The notes below the pieces were generated by a model, which ran no database searches, was not told the origin of the DNA, and was given only the letters and a program-made list of their open reading frames with translations. The position numbers and the translations under genes were made by a program. A stretch of 11,614 nucleotides of DNA from Chthoniobacteraceae bacterium (GTDB taxonomy: Bacteria; Verrucomicrobiota; Verrucomicrobiia; Chthoniobacterales; Chthoniobacteraceae): assembly GCA_947478975.1 (NCBI GenBank), contig CANJYI010000043.1, positions 1 through 11,614 on the forward strand, written 5' to 3'. Numbering within the stretch: the first letter of the stretch is position 1; each line of letters starts with the position of its first letter. This document shows, one piece after another, positions 1-5,968 of the stretch.

Positions 1-1479
1 CTTGTGGCAAAGCCCCGGTCGGGGAGTCTGCTGCGGCGAATTGAAACTGTCGTGGATGGGGAAACGCTCCCCCAGCCCGCGTACCGTTCCAGCACCCTGA
101 CGCTGACCATCCGGGGGGAGACCGCGGTGTCTGCGGTGTTCGAGCCGAACCCGTATCTGCGCATCGGGGGACGGAACCGCCTCGCCGGAGGGATGCTGCG
201 GTATGGGTACGGTGATTGGGTGGGCGATGGGGGCTTCCCGATGGGAGCGTTGCAGGTTGCACTCACTTCGGCGGGTAGCTTCAGCGGCCGCCTGCGCGTG
301 GGGCTGGCTAGCTACGCCCTGGCCGGCCGGTTCGACGGAGACGGTTTCTACACGGTGCATCTTCCGTATCAGTTTACCCTACTGGGGTGGGGCGGTGACC
401 CCGCGAAGTTTGAGCGTCCTATTCAGTCGCTCAATACCGTCGATCTGAAAATGTGGGTGGACACTTCTAATGGCGTGGACGCACCCGTTTTGCGCGCCGA
501 GTTCGGACAGTATGCCGGTCGGGGGGTGCTCTCCCCGCTCGCAGCACGGGATTACGCGGGGCAACCTGTATTCACCGGATATATCGCGGGTGGCGAGACA
601 CCCGCGGCGGGTAATTATTCTGGGCAGGGGGTTTCCGCTGCTGCCCGGGATTTGTGGAATCGCACTCCGGGCTGGTGGTCTGTTTCGGCGCGCAAGACAG
701 GAACGGCGGTCGTTACTGGTATGCTCCCCGGAAAGGGGCGGTTCACCGCCTCGGGCTATCTGGCCAACCAGTTGAACGTCAACTATTCGTCAGGCGCTCC
801 CAGCACTTCGCCGGGTGAGTACGCCGATGTGCAAATATTGACCTCCGTCGCCGCGGATACAGCCCTGCGTTGGATGTCCACCCTTTACACGCCCACGGCC
901 GGGGCGGGTTACATGGCGCCTAATTCCGGCCCGTTCACCACAGGAGATGTCCGCGCCGAGATGTGGTACCCCGGAAACAGGGGCCCCGTGTTTGAGACCT
1001 CCTCCCCCTCCACGGTTGGGACGAACGCGTATACTGCGTTTACCAGCGTAGGCACGCTCGCGGGCGTCGGGTTCACACCGGCCGTTCCCGGCCAGACGCT
1101 GGCCCCGTTTGCCGCGACTGGCCCAGGTACAGGCACCGCAAGGAAACTAGCCGCCAAATTTGCGTTTGGCCCCGGAAATGGCGCCGACTCTGCGCCTTCC
1201 CTCAAGGCTTTCGAGCTGCAATCCGCCGTGCGAAACTCGGTCAGCGTTGTCCCGGGTTCCGCGAGTTACCTGAGCTCCCCCCAGTTGAGTCTGAACGCGT
1301 CCACGGGCGTGCTGTCCGGGAGCGCCTATCTCCCTTGGGGAAAACGGGTGACCTTGCAGGGCGTGCTACTCCAGCGGACGTTCACCAGCGGCAGTTTCCC
1401 TACCTCCCTCCAGAATGCATACGGCCTCGGGATGACCTCGGACGGGGAGCCATTCATCCTCACCGAGTTGCTGCCCTAG
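1..1479 (+). CDS. C-terminal part of a large secreted repeat protein (InlB-type repeat tail plus verrucomicrobial β modules), 5' truncated
   Basis: The reading frame is open from the first base, and a GTG at position 4 is probably not the true start because no signal peptide follows it. Residues about 14-50 (numbered from the GTG) look like the end of a divergent InlB B-repeat, with TLTLTIRGETAVSAVFEPN matching the usual LTLTMDGDKTVTAVF ending. A loose module with spaced glycines follows and recurs three times: about 90-110 (GSFSGRLRVG...LAGRF), 233-253 (GTAVVTGMLPGKGRFTASGY) and 434-455 (GVLSGSAYLPWGKRVTLQGV). This type of module is common near the C-terminus of large Verrucomicrobia surface or extracellular proteins. 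No catalytic motif and no C-terminal sorting signal is visible; the protein ends in ILTELLP. The inferred role is an extracellular adhesive or structural protein. It is the same strand as the downstream operon but separated from it by 227 nt with a hairpin repeat, so it is likely a separate transcription unit. Confidence 0.8.
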   Translation, partial: LVAKPRSGSLLRRIETVVDGETLPQPAYRSSTLTLTIRGETAVSAVFEPNPYLRIGGRNRLAGGMLRYGYGDWVGDGGFPMGALQVALTSAGSFSGRLRVGLASYALAGRFDGDGFYTVHLPYQFTLLGWGGDPAKFERPIQSLNTVDLKMWVDTSNGVDAPVLRAEFGQYAGRGVLSPLAARDYAGQPVFTGYIAGGETPAAGNYSGQGVSAAARDLWNRTPGWWSVSARKTGTAVVTGMLPGKGRFTASGYLANQLNVNYSSGAPSTSPGEYADVQILTSVAADTALRWMSTLYTPTAGAGYMAPNSGPFTTGDVRAEMWYPGNRGPVFETSSPSTVGTNAYTAFTSVGTLAGVGFTPAVPGQTLAPFAATGPGTGTARKLAAKFAFGPGNGADSAPSLKAFELQSAVRNSVSVVPGSASYLSSPQLSLNASTGVLSGSAYLPWGKRVTLQGVLLQRTFTSGSFPTSLQNAYGLGMTSDGEPFILTELLP

Positions 1480-1512
1480 CCGTGGGTCTGACACGCCCGC
1501 TCGTCCGGAGTT

Positions 1513-1589
1513 ATCCGCAGATGAAAAAGATGTCCACAGATGTCGTTTATGAGTTTCTGTCATCTGTTGCATCTGTGAAATCTGCGGAT
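1513..1589. repeat. Hairpin intergenic repeat, copy 1 (9-bp CAGAT units)
   Basis: This 77-bp element begins ATCCGCAGA and ends with its exact reverse complement TCTGCGGAT. CAGAT-like words sit in the left arm at 1518, 1527 (AAGAT) and 1537, and ATCTG words in the right arm at 1562, 1571 and 1580, so the units are spaced 9-10 bp. The arms pair imperfectly over about 28 bp around a loop of roughly 20 nt. A related element with the same ends lies at 11239-11314. It lies just downstream of the truncated surface-protein gene and could act as a transcript 3'-end hairpin or be a dispersed non-coding repeat. No transposase is near it. Confidence 0.8.
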
Positions 1590-1606
1590 GCCTGTTTTAA
1601 ACAGGC
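1590..1606. other. 17-bp palindrome (candidate operator or small hairpin)
   Basis: GCCTGTTT-T-AAACAGGC is a perfect 8-bp inverted repeat around one central base, directly abutting the right end of the 77-bp repeat. As DNA it has the shape of a dimeric regulator site. As RNA it could fold into a 7-bp stem with a 3-nt loop, but no U-run follows, so it is a poor intrinsic terminator. It lies 101 nt before the first operon gene, a plausible place for a control site. Function is unproven. Confidence 0.35.
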
Positions 1607-1628
1607 GTCTGGTCATCTCGGATTGCTG

Positions 1629-1645
1629 AAAGGAGCCGACTAATG
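1629..1645 (+). promoter_or_regulatory. Consensus Shine-Dalgarno followed by an ATG (possible leader ORF)
   Basis: AAAGGAG at 1629-1635 is followed after 7 nt by ATG at 1643. This is the best ribosome binding site in the intergenic region, yet it does not serve the 101-aa gene: the frame starting at 1643 runs 48 codons to a TGA at 1787-1789 and overlaps that gene (start 1707) out of frame. The predicted peptide is rich in Pro, Arg and Asn and looks like nothing recognisable. It could be a translated leader that affects the operon start, or chance. Confidence 0.2.
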
Positions 1646-1706
1646 TTTTGCCCCCCTCTGGCTAGTTCCTTACGTAGCCGCCACCCAAACTTTAAGAACG
1701 CCCCCC

Positions 1707-2012
1707 ATGGACCAGAAATTAGAGGGAACCCCGAAGGCAACGATCCAAGTCGCCGGCCGCAAAGTGACCCGCACCGAGGTCACCAATGACTGGGGAACGC
1801 GCCTGCAGTGGAAGGTGAGCCGGGACGGCAAAGAAATCGCCACGGTCGGGGCCGGCTTGGATCCGGTGTTTGAGCATCCGGAAGCAGCACCCGGCAAGTA
1901 CGAGGTCGTGCTGCAGCAATTTCACTACGTGAACTACAAGAAAAACGCCGAGGGCAAGTTCACCGAGAGCGCCTACATCGATATCTCGAACCCCGTATCC
2001 TACACGCTGTAA
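1707..2012 (+). CDS. Small conserved-looking β-rich protein of unknown function, first gene of the cytochrome operon
   Basis: The product is 101 aa, and I do not recognise a named family. It has no signal peptide or membrane segment. The pattern of alternating strands, especially TRLQWKVSRDGKEIATVG (about 31-48) and PGKYEVVLQQFHYVNYKKN (about 62-80), and its ending in strand-like ISNPVSYTL suggest a single Ig- or PKD-like β-sandwich. No other ATG, GTG or TTG lies in frame between the preceding stop at 1641 and 1707, so this start is the only reasonable one. There is no Shine-Dalgarno; six C residues sit directly before the ATG. The next gene, DUF1501, begins 31 nt downstream, which suggests co-transcription. 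The lack of an export signal is odd, since the four following genes all encode exported proteins. It could be a cytoplasmic partner or chaperone, or be exported by another route. Confidence 0.72.
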   Translation: MDQKLEGTPKATIQVAGRKVTRTEVTNDWGTRLQWKVSRDGKEIATVGAGLDPVFEHPEAAPGKYEVVLQQFHYVNYKKNAEGKFTESAYIDISNPVSYTL

Positions 2013-2043
2013 AAAGCGGCCAAACCCCTCTCCCCCCCTCCCC

Positions 2044-3423
2044 ATGCTGCACATTGGAAACGAATATCTCCCACTCTGTTCGGGTGGAAACAGGCGGAGC
2101 TTTTTACAGCTCGGAGCGGCCGCAATGGCGGGTTTGACACTCCCGAACCTGTTCAAAATGTACGGAGCAGGAATGGTCGATGAGAAGAAGGCCAAGATCC
2201 GCAACTGCATCACGCTGTTCCTGGTGGGCTCGCCCGGCCATCTCGACACCTGGGACATGAAACCGGACGCGCCCGAAGACATCCGCGGCAAGTTCAAGCC
2301 CATCTCCACCAGCGTTCCGGGCGTGCACATCTGCGAACATTTCCCGCGGATGGCCAGGGTGATGGACCGCGTCGCACTCATTCGCAGTCTTTCCTACAAT
2401 ACCGGAGCCTCGCACGAAAACGGGCAGCGCTGGATGATGACCGGGCATGATTTCAATGCCGCCAACAAACAGCCGCACATCGGATCGGTCGTCTCCCGGG
2501 TCTTCGGACAGCGGGGCGATCTGCCTGCTTCCATCGTGCTGCCGGCCGGCATTGGAAACACCGGAACGTCCACCCCGCACGGGCAGGAAAGCGCGTACCT
2601 TGGAAGTGCGCACCAGCCTTTTTTCCTGGGGAGCGATCCCTCCAAGTCTGACTTCAAGGTGGCCGACTTGGAGACGCCGGGCGGTCAGACCGAGTTTCGG
2701 GTGGAAGCCCGCCGCAAGTTGCTCAACGAAATCGACGGCCTCCAGCGACACGTCGAAAGCAGCAGCATCCTCGAGCGTGACACCGCGTATGCGCGGGCAT
2801 TCAGTCTGCTGACGAATCCCAAGACAAAGCGGGCATTCAACTTAAACGAAGAGCCCGCCAAGCTGAGGGACCGCTACGGCAGGAACACCTTCGGCCAGAG
2901 CTGCCTCATGGCCCGGCGCCTGATTGAAAGCGGGTCCCGGTTTGTAACGGTCAACCAGTTTGACACCGTCTTCGGGATCTCCTGTTGGGACATGCACGCC
3001 GACGGCAACAGCCTCAACAACACCTACGCGGATTATGAGCATGTGTTGTGTCCCCAGTTTGACCTCGCCTTCACCGCGTTGCTCGAGGACCTCGAACAAC
3101 GCGGCCTGCTCGAGGAGACGGTCATCGCCGTCATCAGCGAGTTCGGGAGGACGCCGAAAATCAACGCGCGCGGTGGCCGGGATCATTACCCTTCCGCGTG
3201 GACGAATTTTCTGGCCGGCGGCCCGATCCGGGGTGGCCGTGTCATTGGCTCAACCGACAAGATCGGTGCGGCGCCTCACGACCGACCGGTAAGCCCGCCG
3301 CAGGTGGTGGCCTCCATCTACCAGGCAATGGGCATTGATCTGGAGACGACCATGTTGCCGGGCCCCGGTGGGCGCCCGATTCGCCTGATCGAAGCGGAGC
3401 CCATCCGCGAATTGTTTGCCTGA
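2044..3423 (+). CDS. DUF1501 family protein, Tat-exported, alkaline-phosphatase-like clan
   Basis: This 459-aa protein is the normal full length for DUF1501. The N-terminus has a twin-arginine signal, NRRSFLQLGAAAMAG (R17, R18), followed by a hydrophobic stretch, so the folded protein is probably exported through Tat. Family motifs are clear: GSPGHLDTWDMKPDAPEDIR (62-81), the SVPGVHICEHFPRMA block (90-104), HENGQRWMMTGHDF (124-137), the ISEFGRTPKIN motif (364-374), and GGRDHYPSAW (377-386), whose Asp-His pair resembles the metal ligands of this clan. DUF1501 proteins belong to the alkaline phosphatase/sulfatase-like fold group, but their substrate is unknown. In PVC bacteria they are regularly encoded beside DUF1549/DUF1553 cytochromes, as here. 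The start is preceded by a C/T-rich run and no Shine-Dalgarno. The following gene begins 15 nt after the stop. Confidence 0.95.
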   Translation: MLHIGNEYLPLCSGGNRRSFLQLGAAAMAGLTLPNLFKMYGAGMVDEKKAKIRNCITLFLVGSPGHLDTWDMKPDAPEDIRGKFKPISTSVPGVHICEHFPRMARVMDRVALIRSLSYNTGASHENGQRWMMTGHDFNAANKQPHIGSVVSRVFGQRGDLPASIVLPAGIGNTGTSTPHGQESAYLGSAHQPFFLGSDPSKSDFKVADLETPGGQTEFRVEARRKLLNEIDGLQRHVESSSILERDTAYARAFSLLTNPKTKRAFNLNEEPAKLRDRYGRNTFGQSCLMARRLIESGSRFVTVNQFDTVFGISCWDMHADGNSLNNTYADYEHVLCPQFDLAFTALLEDLEQRGLLEETVIAVISEFGRTPKINARGGRDHYPSAWTNFLAGGPIRGGRVIGSTDKIGAAPHDRPVSPPQVVASIYQAMGIDLETTMLPGPGGRPIRLIEAEPIRELFA

Positions 3424-3438
3424 CCGGGAACCCCGAGC

Positions 3439-5961
3439 ATGCGGCTTTCGCTTCCAGCGTTGGCTCGCGTCCTTTGCGGCGCGGGCTTGTTTTTCGTGGC
3501 GCCCGACCCTGCCTCCGCCGCCGTGCCGGTGGTGAGTGGCGTGGATTTGCGCGGCCTGGAAATCGGGCACGCAACGAGGCTGACGCTCACCGGAAGCGAC
3601 TTGCTCCCTAATCCCCGGCTGCTGACCACGGCGAAGATCAAAAGGCAGACACTCCTGCCAGGGGGCAAGCCCGAGCGGATCGTCCTCGAGATCGAGCTTG
3701 AGGAGGCCTCCCAGCCCGGACTGGAAAACTGGTGGCTGCTCACCGACGGCGGGGTCTCCAGCCGCTCCCTGCTGGCGACGGATGCCCTGCCCCAAAAAGT
3801 TTTCGCCGACAAAGTGGACGCCTTGCCTGTCGCGCTCCACGGTTCCGTCTCTGGCAGCCAGGTGCGGGAGGTGCGTTTTTCCGCCAAGGCGGGACAGGAG
3901 CTACTCTGTGAAGTGGAGGCCCAACGGCTCGAGAGCAAACTGCGTCCGGCATTGAAGTTATACGGCCCGCAGGGGAACCTTCTCAAGCTGGCCTTGCCGC
4001 AGACGGCACTCCGGGGCGACACCCGGATCGAGGTCACCATTCCCAGCGACGGGGAGTATCTCCTCCAGTTGCATGACCTCCAGTTCGCGGCGGCGGCGCC
4101 CGGACACTTTCGTTTGAAAATGGGCACCTGGTTCTACGCCGACCTGGTTTTTCCCTCGACGATCCAGCGGGGGAAGACGGCCGAGGTGCGGCTCCTCGGG
4201 CGCGCCGGAAAGGTCACTTCGCTGTGGCTGCCCTCGAGCCAGGAGGGGCGCGCAGTGCCCGCGCCCTGGCCGGATTCAAAGGAGGCAAGCGGCCCCGCCG
4301 TTCCCGTGTGGCTGCATGAGCTGCCTCAAACGCTGGAGGAGCGGAGTGGCTCAAATGCGCAGGCGCTCGAGCAGCTCCCGGCCTCGGTGAATGGGTGGAT
4401 CAGCAAGCCTGGTGAAGTGGACCTGTATGAGATCCCCGTGGAACCGGACACGGAGGTGGATTTTTTGGTGGTCGCCGACGCGCTGGGTTCGCCGATCGAC
4501 GCGGAGCTTGAACTGCGCGATTTGAAGGGGGCTCGCCTTGCTGTGAGTGACGACACACCCGAGGGGCCCGATCCTCGTCTGACTTACAAGGTGCCCAAGG
4601 ACACCACGAAAATCGTCGCGGCTGTCCGCGATGTAAATGGCAACGGTGGTCCGCTTTGCATCTACCGTTTTCAGGCGGTGCGCAAACCGGCCCAGAAGCC
4701 CGCCGTCTTTTCTCTGAAGCTACTCGAAGACAACCACACGGTCCTCAAGGGCCGCAAAAGCGTGCTGAAAGTCGAGGCGCTTCGGGATGGCTACGACGGC
4801 CCCATTGACCTCGTGATGGACGCCCTGCCCGGGGGCCTCCAGGTGAGCGGCCAGACAATTCCAGCTTCCGCCACCGGCGCGCTGCTGACCATTTCAACAG
4901 ACGCGACGGTTCCTCCCACTTTGCTCGGGCTGAAGGGGCGTGCAAAGGAACTGGAGGGCGCCGTTCGCTACGATTCCGGGGTCTTGGGCAAGTTTCAGCC
5001 CTGGTTGGAGGGCGCGCTTGCCGTCACGACGGCGACGGCACCCGAGTTTGAGTTTTCCGCGGCCTGGGGGAAGGGCATAGAAGCCCGGCGCATCGCGCTC
5101 ACCGGCAAGCTCTCGTTGCCGGTGGAGTGCAGACGGCAGGCCGGACACGACGGTCCGGTGCGGCTCACGCTTTTGACCAGCCAGGGACGGGTTCTGGCCA
5201 ATGGCGCCGTGGATCCAAACAAGATGCTGCGGGAGGAGAAGGCCCTCCTGATCGAGGAGGACAAGAAGGCGCAGCAGGCCTTTGATGCGGTGACCGCGGC
5301 AGCAAAGGCGCTTTCGGCCGCCCGCGAGGCGCTGGCCGCAGCCGAGAAAAAGGGGGAGGTGCCGGAGGCCGTGGTGAAAAGTGTGGCGACCGCTGAGACG
5401 GCATTGGCTGCGGCTGAAAAGGCGTCCGTTGAGGCGGCGCAAAAGGCGAAAAGCGACGTGGAGTTTGGGGTGTTGGTGCCGGCTGAATTGGCGGACGTCC
5501 CGCATCAAATTGCCTTCAAGGCGGAGTTGCTCAAACGGGACCGCAAAACGGTGGAGGCGGTGGTCTACACGCCGGTTTATTCTATTCCCGTGGTGAATCC
5601 GCTGTTGGTGAAGGTTGAGGAACCATCTGCCGCAAAGCTTGATCCAAAGACAGGCGGCGAACTCCATCTCTCGGGGAGCGTGGAGCGTTTGGAAGGGGCC
5701 AAAGGCGAAGTGGTCGTGAGCGTCACGGGCCTTCCCGCAGGCATCGCGGTCCCCGCTGCGGTAACCGTGAAGGCGCAGGAGACCGGCTTCAAGTTCACGC
5801 TGAAGCTTCCCGCAGGCTTTAAGCCGGGCGATTTCCCCGGGGTGAAAATCTCGGGAACTGGCAAACCCTACGGCACCACGCAGCTCAAGAGCCGCGATGC
5901 GGTGGTCTCGTTGAAGGTCCTCGCACCTGATCCTGCCCCCGAAGTCAAACCTGCCGGATAA
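3439..5961 (+). CDS. Large exported pre-peptidase-like β-sandwich protein with a helical-hairpin insert
   Basis: The product is 840 aa. A Sec signal peptide is visible (R2, hydrophobic 4-20, ASA at 25-27, cleavage near 27/28). Residues 30-115 look like an Ig-like domain. Residues about 130-228 and 315-414 resemble two PPC (bacterial pre-peptidase C-terminal) domains, for example WISKPGEVDLYEIPVEPDTE (320-339) and SDGEYLLQLHDL (203-214). Further β-sandwich segments cover 423-595 and 680-828. Between them, about 596-672 is a charged Ala/Glu/Lys-rich region with two likely helices separated by KKGEVPE (637-643), including two copies of ALAAAEK. No protease or other catalytic motif is evident. 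The gene sits between DUF1501 (15-nt gap) and the DUF1549 gene (7-nt gap), so a scaffold or partner role in the same envelope complex is inferred. The similarity to the family is recognisable, but its exact Pfam composition should be taken as tentative. Confidence 0.9.
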   Translation: MRLSLPALARVLCGAGLFFVAPDPASAAVPVVSGVDLRGLEIGHATRLTLTGSDLLPNPRLLTTAKIKRQTLLPGGKPERIVLEIELEEASQPGLENWWLLTDGGVSSRSLLATDALPQKVFADKVDALPVALHGSVSGSQVREVRFSAKAGQELLCEVEAQRLESKLRPALKLYGPQGNLLKLALPQTALRGDTRIEVTIPSDGEYLLQLHDLQFAAAAPGHFRLKMGTWFYADLVFPSTIQRGKTAEVRLLGRAGKVTSLWLPSSQEGRAVPAPWPDSKEASGPAVPVWLHELPQTLEERSGSNAQALEQLPASVNGWISKPGEVDLYEIPVEPDTEVDFLVVADALGSPIDAELELRDLKGARLAVSDDTPEGPDPRLTYKVPKDTTKIVAAVRDVNGNGGPLCIYRFQAVRKPAQKPAVFSLKLLEDNHTVLKGRKSVLKVEALRDGYDGPIDLVMDALPGGLQVSGQTIPASATGALLTISTDATVPPTLLGLKGRAKELEGAVRYDSGVLGKFQPWLEGALAVTTATAPEFEFSAAWGKGIEARRIALTGKLSLPVECRRQAGHDGPVRLTLLTSQGRVLANGAVDPNKMLREEKALLIEEDKKAQQAFDAVTAAAKALSAAREALAAAEKKGEVPEAVVKSVATAETALAAAEKASVEAAQKAKSDVEFGVLVPAELADVPHQIAFKAELLKRDRKTVEAVVYTPVYSIPVVNPLLVKVEEPSAAKLDPKTGGELHLSGSVERLEGAKGEVVVSVTGLPAGIAVPAAVTVKAQETGFKFTLKLPAGFKPGDFPGVKISGTGKPYGTTQLKSRDAVVSLKVLAPDPAPEVKPAG

Positions 5962-5968
5962 CTCCCCC

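Noticed and set aside
1513..1589. The two CAGAT repeats considered as CRISPR or tRNA-like elements
   Set aside because: There are only two copies, nearly 10 kb apart, with internal symmetry and no spacer series, no cas genes and no cloverleaf.
1335..1643. 102-codon plus-strand frame running from inside the first gene through the hairpin repeat
   Set aside because: It overlaps the first gene out of frame, its second half is the repeat element, and no protein family is recognisable.
1648..1696. Possible sigma-70 promoter before the operon (TTGCCC at 1648 with TACGTA at 1671, or TTTAAG at 1691)
   Set aside because: Each candidate matches the consensus in too few positions, and promoter consensus in this lineage is not certain.
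3439..3540. Lipoprotein signal at C13 of the 840-aa protein, or C18 of the DUF1549 protein
   Set aside because: Neither Cys is preceded by a lipobox (the -3 and -1 residues do not fit), while normal Ala-x-Ala-type cleavage sites are present downstream.
3318..4127. 269-codon open frame on the minus strand across the DUF1501/840-aa junction
   Set aside because: It lies opposite two clear genes, is Ser/Arg/Pro-rich and has no motifs. It is best explained by high GC lowering the stop-codon frequency.
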